Assembly (NCBI GenBank): GCA_916610825.1
Contig: OU744448.1
Location: forward strand, 24,788,174-24,852,173
DNA: 64,000 nucleotides
Direction of reading: 5' to 3'
Origin: Haliclystus octoradiatus
Lineage: Eukaryota; Cnidaria; Staurozoa; Stauromedusae; Haliclystidae
Under the pieces are notes generated by a model. It did no database searches, was not told the origin of the DNA, and saw only the letters and a list, made by a program, of their open reading frames with translations. Below, one piece after another: positions 34,729-49,700 of the stretch (the first letter of the stretch is position 1; each line of letters starts with the position of its first letter). The position numbers and the translations under genes were made by a program.

Positions 34729-37700
34729 ATGGATCCAAATGATAGTCAGTGGGAGCTGTGCAAGGAAAATGTACAGCCTATTCGTCAGGGACGGAATGTT
34801 TCCCATCTTATGGAAGCTTTGACACCTCTCAATGATGACAAGAAGAAACAAATCCAGCAGACGAAAGAGTAAGTTTCTCAAATTGTAGGCGACATTTCTT
34901 ATTACGTTACTTATGTAATCACTATCTTGCTGTAATTATGAACTGCTGAGCATTTGAAAACTCGCAGTAGGGCTACTAGATATATCCTACAATAATAATA
35001 TAATACTAATAATATATGTAAATAACATTGTTGTCCTTGGAATCATGGCATGTAGACTTCACTGGCTTCTCAGCTTATTATCTCCATACCTGCCTTAAAC
35101 GCTTGTGAAAACTGAAAGGTTTCCTACACATGGAATACCTAACTTTTCTAAAAGCTTTTCAAAAACTAAAAACGATAGTCAATCAATGGCGCACCTTTCC
35201 TGTAAAGGTCTGCCTTGTAACCAAATGTTACTGCTCAACATTAAACTTAGACTATCACTAGTATAAAATTCATTTTCAGGTATTTCGAACGAGAAATCAG
35301 AATGCAAGATGATTCAGATGATCCTTTAGAAGTGTGGTGTAGGTAAGGTTGTCTGTTATTGTCATCAGAGTTGATCAATGAAACCATATGAAACCCATGT
35401 GGATTCAACAAACAAACAAAAACTGTTACCCAGGCTAAATCAAGTGCGAAACACACCTACCGCACATTTTATTATAATAAAAGTTCCATAAAATAATAAA
35501 ATAAATAACTGGTGTCAACCGGTTAATCAAGATTAGCAAAGGCCATTTTCATCACGTACAGAAGAAAAACCGTGACAACATTTCCTCAGATCTTTTTGGC
35601 ATTATTTTAAATGCCAGCTAGGCAAAACAAATCATTCTTTCAAATAAAATGACCCATCAATAGGCTATTATGGCAATGTTATAAATAATCCTAACATTCA
35701 GAATTACAGTCATTATTGCATAATACGTTATCGTTGGGACCCCGAAGAAATAACGCATTACGCGGTTAACGTAGTATGCGATTTTGAAAGAACAATAGAA
35801 ATAAAAACAATAGAGAGTAAACAAAAGAAAAGGTTGTGAAAATTTCGCAATAGGGCCGTCATCAGCGCATGTATTCATAAAGAAATATAAATTAAACATC
35901 ACTGTTCATATAACTTATTTCTGAAAAACTAGCTCAAATTAAATGACAATAGCACCTTTCTGTTTCAATAACGATATAAATGAATAAATTATAAACACCC
36001 TCTTTATTCATGTCTCAAGCTTATCTCTCGAAGTTAACATCACCTCGCTGATCACCATTAAATTCTTGATACATAAATTGTAATTCAAAATCAGACATCA
36101 CACGTACAAATGACGATTCTTACGATATAAACATTTGAATATTTTATGAATAATTCTGGCCAAACAACGTCACAACAATCACTCAGACTATTCATAAAAT
36201 CTGATAGGCTAGTGTTTACATAAAGAGATGTAAACAAAGTCGTGTTCATTTCCGAATGCAAAACGATTTCCGTAGATTCTAATGCTTTCACAGATTTAAT
36301 TTGTCGACACCTCAGCAAAACAAGGACTCCACAATAATAATAGGCCTACACTAAGTGATAAATAACCCTCTTGGAATCAACTATCTGTAACGTATTGTGC
36401 GATAAAACGCACTACGTGATAACGTATTATTCAATAATAATTAGTTGACTTTGACCACATTTTGGCCAGGACAAAAATAATTTAACGTATTACGCGATAA
36501 AACGTATTGTACGATAACGTATTATGCGATATTGACTGTAGTTTGAAGTATTGTGATATATTTGAAAAATAAACAAATACATTTTTCCACAATTTAAGAA
36601 TAGCGCTGCTAGAAAATTTGCAAACAAAACCGATTCTGTGAAACTTTATATTAGATGAGGAATTAGGACAGGATCATAGAAAAGGTTTTACCTTCCAGAA
36701 TCCTGAGTTTTTCCTAAAATTATCTTTGGAATTTTGCCCCACAGTGTATAGGCTACCAAAGGAAGCAATACATATCTTCATTAAGAAAATATCCAATTCG
36801 GGTTGAGTCCATCTCCAAGAGACATCAACTGGGACAGACATTTTAAACTTTTGTTGAATTTTAAACTACCCTTGACAGCAAAATCCAAGTAACATCAATA
36901 AAATATCGACATCTAGCTTGAAGACTGAATTGGAAGAGTTGCATTGTAAGTCAGAATGTCTGTAGAAAATTACCTATTAAATTAGTTTTACAAAAATTAC
37001 AAACTTCTTATTTTTGGTCAATTTAACTCAGGGATCCCTACTTTTCTCATACACTGAATTCAGGATTTATTTAATCATTTAATCCCCAAAATCATTTGTT
37101 TAAATGTACTTTGTTCACATTGCAATTCCAGGTATATTGAATGGACACAGCAGGTCAATCCTAACGGCGGAAAAGAAATTATCCATCTGCTTGAATGCTG
37201 TATAAAGAAGTTTGGTCGAGATCCACGTTATCAGCAAGATCATAGGTTCTTGAAAGTCTGGTTAAAATTGGTAAGTTGAACTAATGAAGATTTGATTGTA
37301 CAAGGCAAGACCAAATAACTACATAAAAATCTTTTTTTGTTTACATTTATGTTTACTTACATGGCTTGCAAAAGTTGTGTCATATCTATCAAGGTGGCCA
37401 ACATTCAAGATTCAATTAAAAACATTTTTTTTAATTTTTTTATTAATTAATTTTTAGCAATTAGTGTCTAAAAGAACTATTTTGTTTTAAAAAAGGAATT
37501 GATTGATCTCAGTTTAGCAGAAAACTTGGAGAACGTTTTTATCTAAATGGGATCAAGTTGATTACAAAGTTCTCTTAATCTGTTTATAAAATATTTAAGT
37601 ATGATGAATGCGAAGTCAAAGGTCTGATCTTTAAGTAGACTTTCTTTAAGTAGGCTTAAAGTTTTTATTTTCAGATCTATTTTAATTTTTTAGATATGAT

Positions 37701-40700
37701 AGCCTTTGAAATTTGTCTTATCCCTCAGAGAACCATGTTCGAAAGTTTCCAAGTTTTATCAAACCCTTCTCATTAATTATAATATTTTGAATTATTTTTA
37801 TCATCACTCATATAATTGCTACTAATATGGCTTTGTTTGCAGTGTGATAGAAGAAACAGTCCTCTTGATTACTTTGATTTCCTATTCAACCGATGTATGT
37901 TTGATCAATTAGCAACATTCTATGAAGCATGGGCAATATTCTTAGAAAATGCTGGTAAATTTGCCAAATGCGAAGAAGTCTATAAAGTTGGCATAAATCG
38001 TAAGGTTGTGCCTTTGAAAAGACTTGAAAACCATTATCGGTAAAGAATAAGTATATAATTTATCACATAATTTATCATGTATTTACAGTTGCACTTTTAA
38101 ATATTGCCTTCCAATAAATAACCAACTTCTGGTAAAAGGGTAAAATTGAAGTAGTAATAGTATGGATTGTAAGAGTTGATAGTTGATGGCTTATCTCTAG
38201 AGTATGTAGATTGTTACGTAATGTGATGAGCCTATAGTATCAAACCCTCATATTTATGCATTGTCATTGTCCTGCTTCTTATCATCACCTCAGAGGGATA
38301 TTCCTTGACTATTTCTCTTTTTTACAGAGAGTTCCTCCTTAGGAAGGAATCTGAAAGTAATGGAATGGATGAATGTGACGGGGGTCCACCAATGGCTGAT
38401 CAACGCCTTCACTTGGGTGCTTTACCTGCAACTACCAAAGGTGTCGTCAAAACAGATAGAAGCCGCAGCTCTAGAGGTTTGATTGATAATTTCTAACATT
38501 GATGGTTGCATGCTTAGATCAACTGTAATGTATTTTAATTGTTGCATGTTAAACAAAAAGCACTAGGCCTAATCTGATGGAAATAAATTAAATGATATGG
38601 ACTGGAACTTTGGAACTCACAGGCTCTCTGTAAATTTGAAACTTGGTAGAACAGTACAGGCTGCTAACTCCCAGGCAAGAGCTTGTTCTGGAAGGCGGGG
38701 CAGTGTCTGTCTGCCTCACATTTATTATCCAGTTAAACAATTTCCATAAATATTGAAAATGAAATCTTGTTACAACTACAAACAAAACATCAAATTACTT
38801 TTAACTATCTTCAAAACTGTTTTCTCACAGTTTAAAGTCAAATTGGGCCAGCCTGCGCGCATACTGTTTGTGATCTTTTTTTGATAATTGAGGGTCTGCG
38901 TAATTTCGACAGAAAGCATTCGCTGGACTGAATTAGGGGGAGTGGCTGAAATGTGAGAAATCTATTATTTTGTCTATTGTTCATCAGCCAATCGCTAGCG
39001 AGTTCTCCAAAACTAGAACCAGAACATGATTGGTTGATAAATATAAGTTCTTGGCGCTGTTATGCTTTTCACGCAAGCCGAATGGTAAAATATTGTCCTT
39101 CTTCGATAAAATCTTCTTGCTTGTGTTCGTTTCAGTTTTGTAGGAGTGTGATTTTCTTATTTAATACAGACTTTCTGTAATTATATTTGTAGTAAAGTGA
39201 ACATAATGTATTGACAAAAGGATTTCTTGTTAATTTGCCTTTCACAGAGGACAAAGACATGCTATTTTACATGCAGCAATGGCCAACAAAGACTTGATTT
39301 CAACATGCTGAATTTTATTCTGATTTTGTTCGTGTTCGTCGTAAAACTATATTACACAACATCGGACAACTTAAATCACTTCAAATTAAACATAAATATT
39401 ACGTTGTATAGAGTTAGTATTAATCATTTGAACGTGGTCATGAATCAATTCATTTTATTTCGTTTATAATAATAAGTGTCAATTTTGTACACATATTTTG
39501 ATTGTGAAATGTTTTGTTATTTACAAAAAACGGACTTGTAGAAACGCTGTTAATGACGCCGTCTGCAATTGAACGGCGCTGAACAGCAGAAGTTAAAGTA
39601 TAATGACGTTCCAGCCCCTTCCTCCAATGTCCGCCCAGCGCCGTCTTTCTGTCAATATTACGCAGACCCTAGGCTACCAATCATCAAAGAAAGATTTGAG
39701 TCTGCGCGCAGGCTAAACTGGGCCTCCTTTTTCTATATACATTAAAATAAAATTATTCATTCAACTGTACTCACATGTTGACCTAGTTTTCACCTGATAA
39801 GTTGTAACAATTGTAGGCCTATAATATAATAAAAATTCTAACTTGAAACCTGTGTATAAAGGTCACTCTATACAGCAGCCATATGTCTAATAGTGGTCAC
39901 TTTATAATGTTACAACGTCTTAATTTCTATTTAATCTAACCTCTGTAGAAGTGACCAATATTCTCTAATCTCATTTCAGGTGCTCCATTAAGTTCAATAC
40001 AAAGTAATAAGCCTTCAGCAAATAGCAAACAAAAAACGGGAGGCTTTCAAATCTATGATTCCACAAATAATACAGTTGGTTCTTTACCTGGAAAATATAA
40101 TCAATGGCCTAAAGTACCCGAAAGAAATGATCACAAAGAGAACTGCTCTAAACCACAGAAATGGACATCGTCAAAGGTAAACTCAGTAATTATTGGTTGA
40201 AATTATTGTCATATATGAGAATTGTTTTGATGAATCAAGCATGAGAGAGTTCCTAGGAAAAGCTGATTTCCTCGATTTCTGAAAATTGACCATGTGTATT
40301 GTGTAAGAACTATCTGAAATTTCAAAACTGAAATCCGATTCCAATCGAATTTCAAGATTCGAAATTAATCTTATCCGAAAATGTTCATCATAAATCCGAA
40401 AAAAAAAGATTCTATTGAAAGATTTTTTAATGTTGCAATTGTGAATGGTATCAAATGTGATTATTACTGATATTGACACTATATATAGTTTCTTAATTAT
40501 AATTTCTTTATAAAGAATGGCCAGAGCATTGTTCATCTGACAGAATTAATTGTTTATGATATGTTGATGAGCTACATGAACTGTTCATTACTTATTCAAG
40601 AAGTTAATAGAACTAACTGGATCAATAAAAAACACCTAATCAGTTGAATGCTGTAAAAAAGTAATCTTGTTATATTTCATGAGTAGATTTGATTGTTTCT

Positions 40701-43700
40701 CATGAAATATCATTATGAAGTTAAGAAGTATCAGGAGTGGAAAATTCTATCCAACTAAAATAGATTTTGCTTAAATAACACAACCGTTTGATAATATTTA
40801 TTAACTGTGCCTTTGTTCATTGTGTATATTGCAGGTTACCACGAAAGCATCAACAAGTGGTAATAGACCCTCTGTGTTCATCCATGCAGATGACGACATC
40901 AGTAATCCTGAACAAGGGAAATCATCAGCAACGATATTTAAAGATAAACTTGTGCTCAAGGAACATAAACCTGGAATTGATCTGAGTAATGATATTGGAA
41001 TGCCAATTCCTTCTATGGTTAGTATTTTTATGTCAGGTTTTCACTGTTAGGACTAGGCTATATATCAGGCAACTTATTTTTTAATTGTACATGTGCATTG
41101 TGCAATCTCCAAACAATTGTCTATGGACCAATGTCTAGGGAGATACTTCACACCATGTCTTACCCCTGTGAATAAAATCTGCTACAGTGATACCTGTGTA
41201 TAACGGCCAGCTATAGACAGGTGTCCTTTATATACAGGTTTGATTCAATAGAAAATACATTGCAAGAATTGACTGTATTTATATTTATCTAATGTCTGGT
41301 ACTGAAAAGTTAATTTGTCAGTTATGTAATGAAATTTCAAAGTATGGGCCTGATCCATGTCACCCCACCGTGTCCTAAGTCTCCCACTCAAATGGTCTGT
41401 CTTCCACACTAAATATTTGAAAAATTGATACATTTACGTAATTGATATTCTTTCTCCCTTGAATTGAGCTTCATGGCTAATTAATGACATAAAATTTGTT
41501 ACATTTGTGCAACCACCAAAATCTTAATAATTAAAAATGTGAAAACTGGTCCAAGTCTCCCCGGTCTCCCCTAGGCTATAAATTGCTAGTTTCATTCACA
41601 TTTATAGGCAGTTGTGAACAGAATTATTTGAATTTTGATATGAAGTTGATTTATGAACTGAAAATAGAATCTCAGAAGGAAATTTATTTTGATCAAACCC
41701 ATTTTCACCCTGGTTGTCATGGAAATAAATGGATTGTGTCTGGGAAGAAAAATGATAAAAATTGATATGCTCAATTCAGAATGATATTTTATTCATCTCA
41801 GAGAGGAGGACTGGCATTGCTTAATTGTAGACCTATTACCTGTAAATAATTTTGTCTATTTCTTAAATATTTCTTATTGGTTTTACTTAGGCTTCTGCTG
41901 ATTCAAAAACATGGTATGCATATGACAGAGAGGCATTGTTTATGGGCAATGAAGAATTTACGTTTGAGGAATTAAGAGCAATGCATGTTATGAAGAAACA
42001 ACAATCTGAAAAAGAAAATTCCCAATCCAATATTGAAAACGATCAATTAAAAAATGATGCAGAATTAGCCAGGTATAGATAAATTTAAATTGGGTTTGGA
42101 TTATTTTGCGTATAGGAATCCAATGTGAATCCTTTACGCTTTAAAGAGACTGGTATATGGCTATACCAATGTGAATGACTTTGTTTAATTTATTGATTGA
42201 AAAGGGGTGTAAGTCTACCCATCTTAGTTCTACCCAGAATTACAGTCAAACTTGTTTAAAGGGGCAAGATTGACCGGCGACCGCTGCGAGCACAAGTTGA
42301 ATTTATGCTTAGCGTAATTCAACCGTCTCGCTTTGAAACTATTGTTCTACGCAGGCCTAATCTGTTATAAATTCATGTCAACAATGTACATTGTGTTATG
42401 AACAATAAACATGCACGTGATCCGAAGTGCGTAGCGCCTGCCGGTCATTTTTGCTCCTTTAATATCCCCCCTCTGGTACAGATGAAAAGCGGGACATTAA
42501 GCGAAGTAGGGTTATGAGAGTTTGTATGGAGAATGGAATTTAGAAATGAATTTTATGTGGGAATATTAAGCAAGGTGGGATATTAAAAGAGGAGATATTA
42601 ACCGAGTTCGACTGTAGGCTAACAGTTGTTTTATCTTGATGAAGAGTCATGCAGGATTTGTGTTTATAAATCTGAAAGGATGCCTGTCTATCATATCCAT
42701 TTTTTTATTCAATTTATTGATTGACATTGATCTATTGCAGTCAAACTTGCCTAATATCCCATTAGTTGATGTCCCACCTTGCTTAATATCCCCATATAAA
42801 ACTGATTACTATTCTCTATTCTCTTTATAAACTCACTTATTTCCCAGTCGCGCTTTATGTCCCACTTTTCATCTCTGCAAGCCTACTAGAGATGGATATT
42901 AAACAAGTTTGACTCTAATAAAATTTTCATTTTTAATTTTGCTATTGCTCAGCATTATTTTAGAAATATATAGATCAATTTTAAAATCACTCTATGGATG
43001 CATTCAATATGATCTACAGTATTTCATTATGTGAAATTATTTTAAATGGCAGATGAGATGATCATAATATTTTTGTTTTTAAATAGGCACTGTTTACACA
43101 GACCAGAAAATGTAAGTAACTTTCAAGATTATACTACGGTTAAGCCCCGGCCAAATGACTTTTTATTTCGCCAACATTGTTTAATTAAACAAAATCCGAT
43201 GAATGTTGAGAAAATAAAAAGTCATTTGGCCACCCTCACCCTTTCGGATTTTGTTGGCTGATTTTGAATTTCGATTTTGAATACATTCAAAAATTTCCTC
43301 AACATTCATCGGATTTTGTTGAGTTCTATTGTTCTCTACCGATGTTGGCGAAGTGGCCAAATGACTTTTTATTTCCTCAACATTGTTGACTTTTGTTGAA
43401 AATATGAAACTTCCTCTGATTGGTCAACAATGACGTAGCCTGTCTCAGGATTGGTGGACTCGATTGACTAGCTTCCAAGCCTCAAAATACCATCCGCTGT
43501 TGACGAAAAGGAACTCAACAAAATCCGATGAATGTTGGCGAAAAGAAAAAGTCATTTGGCCACCCTCAAGTTGTTGACGAAAATGAACTCAACAAAATCC
43601 GATTAATGTTGGCGAAATAAAAAAAGTCATTTGGCCAGGGCTTTATGTTGGATATCGTATTTGACTTTGTTGAAACATTTAATTTTCATATCTACTTCAC

Positions 43701-46700
43701 CAGGTAATATCAGTGTGCGACAAAATTTTTTACGTTCCGCAAACCAGGTTTCCAAGTTTCCGGACTTTGTTGGACCCTGGGTGATATGAATTACTTCATG
43801 CAAGTAGCCTATTCTATGGGAAGTCTATATATGCGGGGCCCGACAAAGTCCAGAAACTTGGAAACCTAGTTTGTGGAAAAGTAGCAAAATTCAGAAGAAT
43901 ATCCAAAATGTTGGATATAAAGCTAAAATAAAATTTCAATTTTTTGCTTTTATGTCAGTAAAATTACTTAAACATTTTTCTAACGTTTATCGAACAATAT
44001 AAGGTTTGCGGAAAGTAAAACATTTTGTCAAACCCTGTCTATATGTATTTATAACATATTAATTAATCCTCTACATAGTCACCAATCACCATGTATATTT
44101 TCCATTGAATATCAACTGTCTAATGATTGCACACTGCGTGAAATTTGGTAACAGAAATTAAGAATGTGTTTTCTTTGACTCAATCACCATCCTTATGTAT
44201 TTATAATATATATGTAAAGACTAACTAACTGAATTGAGATTGCATTATTAAATAATATCAAAAATAATAATAATGTAAACATGATCGCAACAGAGAGTGA
44301 TATGATGTAGTTATTCAGGCATACCTGGCACTTGCATTTAAATTAAATGAATTCTCCTGTTATTGGAGGGTCAACAAATATTACAATTAACATTTTATAG
44401 TGCTTGTCACAGATCTTTTTATTTCTACATAGGATTGTGCTCAAGGCAGTACTGTTGCTGTTGACAATGCCATTAATAATTGTAACACGCATACAAGTTC
44501 AGATACAGCTCAGGTGAGTAGTTTATATCCTACATTATTTAAACCGTTATTATTCCTAGGTCCAGGGGACGACAAAATGTTCAGCATTTTCTTCTGAAAT
44601 GTTTTGTTGGTGTTTGACCAATAAATTTTCTTCTGCATTTGCTCCAACCTTCCCATCCAGAATCTAGGAACTTCCAGGATTCCAGCTTTTGTCGGACCCT
44701 GTCTAGTTCACACTAGGTTACTATTCAAACATCCAAACATAAACCGTACCTTGAATGATTTTTGCAAATTTTTATGAATTCTTTGTCAGTTATCTTGCAA
44801 TGGCAATGCGCTCCCTAGAAAAAACAGATTCGTAAATTCTGTGAAATGGCCCAATTTCCTTGAACTATTGACATTATTTTTCTCTGTCTGTGAACGCTGC
44901 TCTTTGTTATTTTCTGTTCGTTTTGGTTAACTGGTTCTAACCCCCCTCCAGCTGTCTCATCCCTAACTATGGTGCTCCATTTAACATCCCCTTTATTAAA
45001 CCTCAAAGCGACACACACTTTATTTTGCCGACCTTTCACGTAGTATTGTTTAGTATTGTTACAGCCTCATTGAACAATTGAATTGAAGCTGGCTGGTGTA
45101 GCCTACACAACACATCCAGAAACCAATACCATATATGACTTTGCTGTTCTAAGGAATTGCCAAAATGTTGTCAAAATAGTGTTTATACATTGTCCAACAG
45201 CAATACAGGCGCACAAACCTTATTATTCAATCTATCGTCTTTGAATATATCCAATTAACAATTCTCGCTTGTGTAGTTAGTTATTAATTTGTATGTCAAT
45301 TGCAGTCTGATTCTATCAAATATTGTTGGAATGATGATTTATTGGTCGTTGGTGATGAAGAGCTCTCATTTGAAGAAGCACGCGCCAATGGAATTCAACA
45401 ACAACAACAACAACCGCAAAATAAACAATCCTTGAACGAAAATAAAGAACTTGATGATCTTCTTACTCAAGAGTCAAGGTAAGTCTCATTTGGATTTTGG
45501 TTCAAATTGAGTAGGCCTAGTTTGAGTTGATAGCAAATACGTAGACTTGTGTCAAATGACTTGTCTGACACTGTTTAACCTTCTGGTTTTTTTTTATGTT
45601 TGGCCTATATTTTATCAAAACATATTATAATGTGATCATATCATACGCTAAGCAGGGTCCGAAAATAGTGGGATCCTGGGATCCTAGATTCCGGAAGGCT
45701 AAAGCAAATTCAAACAAAAATTGATAATTTTTTTATTTATAGGCCAAACCTCAACAAAAAATTCAGAAGAAAATGTTTAAAATTTTCCAAGACTCTGGAG
45801 GGCTAATCTTTCTCGAACACTTCCGCTACGTCTGAAAGGCTTATAGTCATTAAAGGCCAATTTACTCTTGATTTAAATATAAATGCTAGGATTTAATATA
45901 AGGTATAGACTATACTAAATAACCAAAAAAATTTCTATACCTGTCATATTGAATTGAACACATGTTTCTCCTATTTTGTATTGTTTTTAGCAAACCAAAA
46001 GCATGTCAACAATTATCTTTTGTTTCTCAACCCTCAACCGCTCAGCCAAATCAAAATACGTGTTCTGCTTCATTATTTCATGACCAAGAGATGACATTTA
46101 AAGAAAGTCAACAGCTGCAAAATAATGCGGCTAACAACAAAACATCACAGAAAGTTGCTACAAACGAATGTTTGACTCAACATTTACCAACAGGGTTTTC
46201 GATCTACCAAGAAGAGAACGAAAATGATAAGAAAAACCCAGCTTTTGTTTTACCTGCAGACAGAAACGAACAGTTTGCTTTCAATAAAGCAATTGCAGAG
46301 AAAGATCATTCATCTCAAAAGTCAAGAGGTTTTGCAATCTTTCAAGAAGACGACGAAAGAAATACAAAGTCAGAAAAATTGTCATCATTTGCAAATGTAA
46401 AACAGAGCAAAACTAATGACTTTGATTTTCATAATGATAATGATGATGACAACCAAGAATTTAAATTTAATGAAACACTCTCTATGAAAGATTGTGCAGT
46501 AAATGATTTGCCTGGTGGATTCACAATTTTTCAAGAAGATGATAATAAAAACAAGAACAAATCATCAGACTTTTCTAAGGGTTTCCCGACAACGTTTGCT
46601 AAACTAGAAGTTAATGCAAATGAAGATGACAAATTTATGTTCGATGAATCATTTCCACAAAAGGATAATATGCCGAGTGGGTTTTCAATCTTTCAACAGG

Positions 46701-49700
46701 ATGATACGAAGGATAAACATGACAACTTTGCATTTTCACAAGATTTTCCAATGTCTGGTAAACTAACGGCCGATGATTCCTTCCCACAGAAGGAACATGT
46801 GCCAAGCGGGTTTTCAATATTTCAAGAAGAGGATACCAGAGATAAACATCATCAAAAGTCTGCATTTTCAAAAGGTTTCCCAATGTCTGGTAAAGTCAAG
46901 GCTGATACAAATGATGACAAGTTTGATGATTCATTTCCACAAAAAGAACATGTACCCAGTGGTTTTTCTATATTTCAAGAGGATGATGTGCCTCGTAAGT
47001 CTGCATTTTCAAGCAGGATGCCTTCATCTTCAAATAATTATTCTATGAAAGATAAGCAAACCCAACCGTTTCTGATTGATGAGGATAAACAGAAGAACTC
47101 AATGTTTGATACATCAATGCCGTCGCCTAAAGCGTTGCAGGTAAAACCAAAAGGATTTTCTATATGGCAAGAAGGTGATCTTAATTTTGATTCACAAACA
47201 AACGAAAATAAATTTTCACCGTCAATAAATCAAATAGAATCAGAGGATACAGTTTATCTTGAACCAATAAAAGATAATAGAGTTACCAATACCAATGAAT
47301 TACTTTCTGTAGATCCATCCTTTGGTTTCGCTAAACCAATACCTATCAAAGATTCAAATAATTATAAACAATCCCTTGGGTTTAATATTTGCCAAGAGGG
47401 TGATATTAATAGTGTGAAGAAGAAGAATTTATCAACTGAGAATAATAAACAAAACAGATCATCATTAACAGACTCTCCATCTAATTTGTCACTTGAGACT
47501 CTAATTCTTCCACCAAAAACTGCTGTGAAACCATTGGTGATCAGACCAGGACAGAAACAGCCTGCCTTCAGCGGATTTCAAGATATGAAATCATATGGGG
47601 CTGGTTTTAAAAAGTCTCCCAATTGTTCTATGGCTGCTTTCAGTTTCTGTGCTTCATCACCCACTATTCATACCAAAGAAGCTGAAATGGAAGTGGCTGA
47701 GATTTTTAATCAACCCAGTAGATGGTCAGATCCATTGGCTCATTATAAGTTACCTAAACTAAAGGAAGCGACTGGTTTTGAACAATTCCAACTCAATTCT
47801 AAAGGGGATAATCAACGTAAGTAACTTTGTGCTTTGTTCACATACCCTGTTTGTATCACTATTCTCATTACAACAACACACCTAATATCATTAAAGGATT
47901 AACAAGAAATGCTGGAAGGTACAAGTGAAAGTATCGAAAGTATTAAAAGCAATATCCTCCTAGGCGAGTGTTTTCAACACTTCCCGAGTGTCTCCCAAAT
48001 TTTACGTGTGTTATAAATATGAATGCAAACATTTGCAATCATGTGTTAAACGTTTCAAAAAGTAAAGCAAATTTGTTTATATTATCAAAGGTCGTTCGAA
48101 TTTGAATTAGTGATTTAAAATTCAATTTCAATTCAATGGTTTTACTTACTAGAATGTCAACGCTCTAAATGAAAACTTCACTGTGTTAGACTTTCATGAA
48201 TTCAGACAGCTGGCTTACCATAACTGATGCTCAGAAGGAAAAATAACGAAATAATGAAAATTCAGATACAGTTAAACCTGTTATAACGGTCACCTGTCTA
48301 TAGTGGTCACTCTTGCAATGTGTAAAATAGTTTTTTTCTATTGAATCAAACTTGTATATAAAGGCCACCTGTCTATAATGGTCAATTTATCTATCTTTCA
48401 TAGTTGGTTGTTATATACAGGTTTCACTGTATAATTTTTTTTATTTGTTTAAGTAGGGCTTTCTTTTGAACATTTTATGCAGAGCTGTCTCGAAGACTGA
48501 ACTAACTTTGTTGTTCACCCATGTGAACCAATTAATGTTAATTATATATATTACGTTATTAATTTTCAGAAGAGACATTTGGTATATGGGAGAAACCAAA
48601 AAGTAAAGCTACTGCAATGCAATTCCCTATAGCATTTGACGAAGATATTGAAATGACTAATGATAAGAAGAATAGTAATTGTAAATCAATTGGTTTAATG
48701 TCAGGCAAAACACAACAAACAGTAGCACCAGTGCCTGTTTATAAAGATTCCTCAACAACACAGTTAGTATACCTAGATGGAGTTTCAAACTATTATTGCT
48801 GATTTATTTTATTCATGATGCGGTGCATGGGTACCCCCTTGGGGTTACTGATAAACTACATGTTTGTGAACATGAAATTACACAAGTTTTTATGAAAGTT
48901 CATGAAAAATTTGGCAATTTCACGATCTACAAATCAATTATAAATGTATATGTGGGACATTATAAGCAAAGAGAGATTATATAGTTTCGGATCGGATCCA
49001 GAATGATTTTCAACTTTTGGATTGGATCAGATTAACATTGTTTTGTCAGATTAAATCGGATCTCGAGTACATTTTTACAGTAATTGTGCAGTTTTCATAA
49101 TTGTTTTTAACATTTGTTTATAATTGTTTACAACATTTATCACTATATTTAATCAAATAATATTTTGGCAGTTCTCACTGATTACGACTCTGCAGTTGGC
49201 AATATTATTATTACGGTGTCCTTCGATAACAGTCAAATTGCATAATTAAAAATCTTTTATACGAACATCGTAGTCGGGGTTCGATAAAATGGGGGACTCT
49301 GGGCCTTGGAATCCCATAAATCTAGCAAGTTTTAAGGAATATCATTTTACTATATTTTATGACAACAATCTTAAAACCAAGAAGCTGTGATCATGTTCTG
49401 CATGGTGTAAATCCAAAGTATTTTGGAAAACAACTATCACATTCCCGGAAGGAAAAATGTTTCATTAGATGGTGCACCTGAGTGTAGCTATTTAATTTGT
49501 TGTGCCGTTTTCAGATGGTTCAAATAATTATATTCGTTAGGAGTTTAGATCCAACCCAACCCTGAATTGCATACAGTCAAACCTGTTATAACGGTCACCT
49601 CTATACAGCGGCCACCTGTTTATAGTGGTCACTCTTGCAATGACTAAAACACTATTTTCTATTGAATCAAATCTGTATATAAAGGTCGCCTGTCTATAGT

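Noticed and set aside
40183..40536. 117-codon minus-strand frame
   Set aside because: It lies in MadBub intron 6 over short GAAATT/CGAAAT repeats. Its I/S/F/N-rich product looks like translated repeat and shows no domain.
46635..47048. Overlapping frames on both strands (46635-46883 minus, 46773-47048 plus)
   Set aside because: Shadows of the MadBub ABBA-like repeat exon. Their repetitive look comes from the coding repeats.
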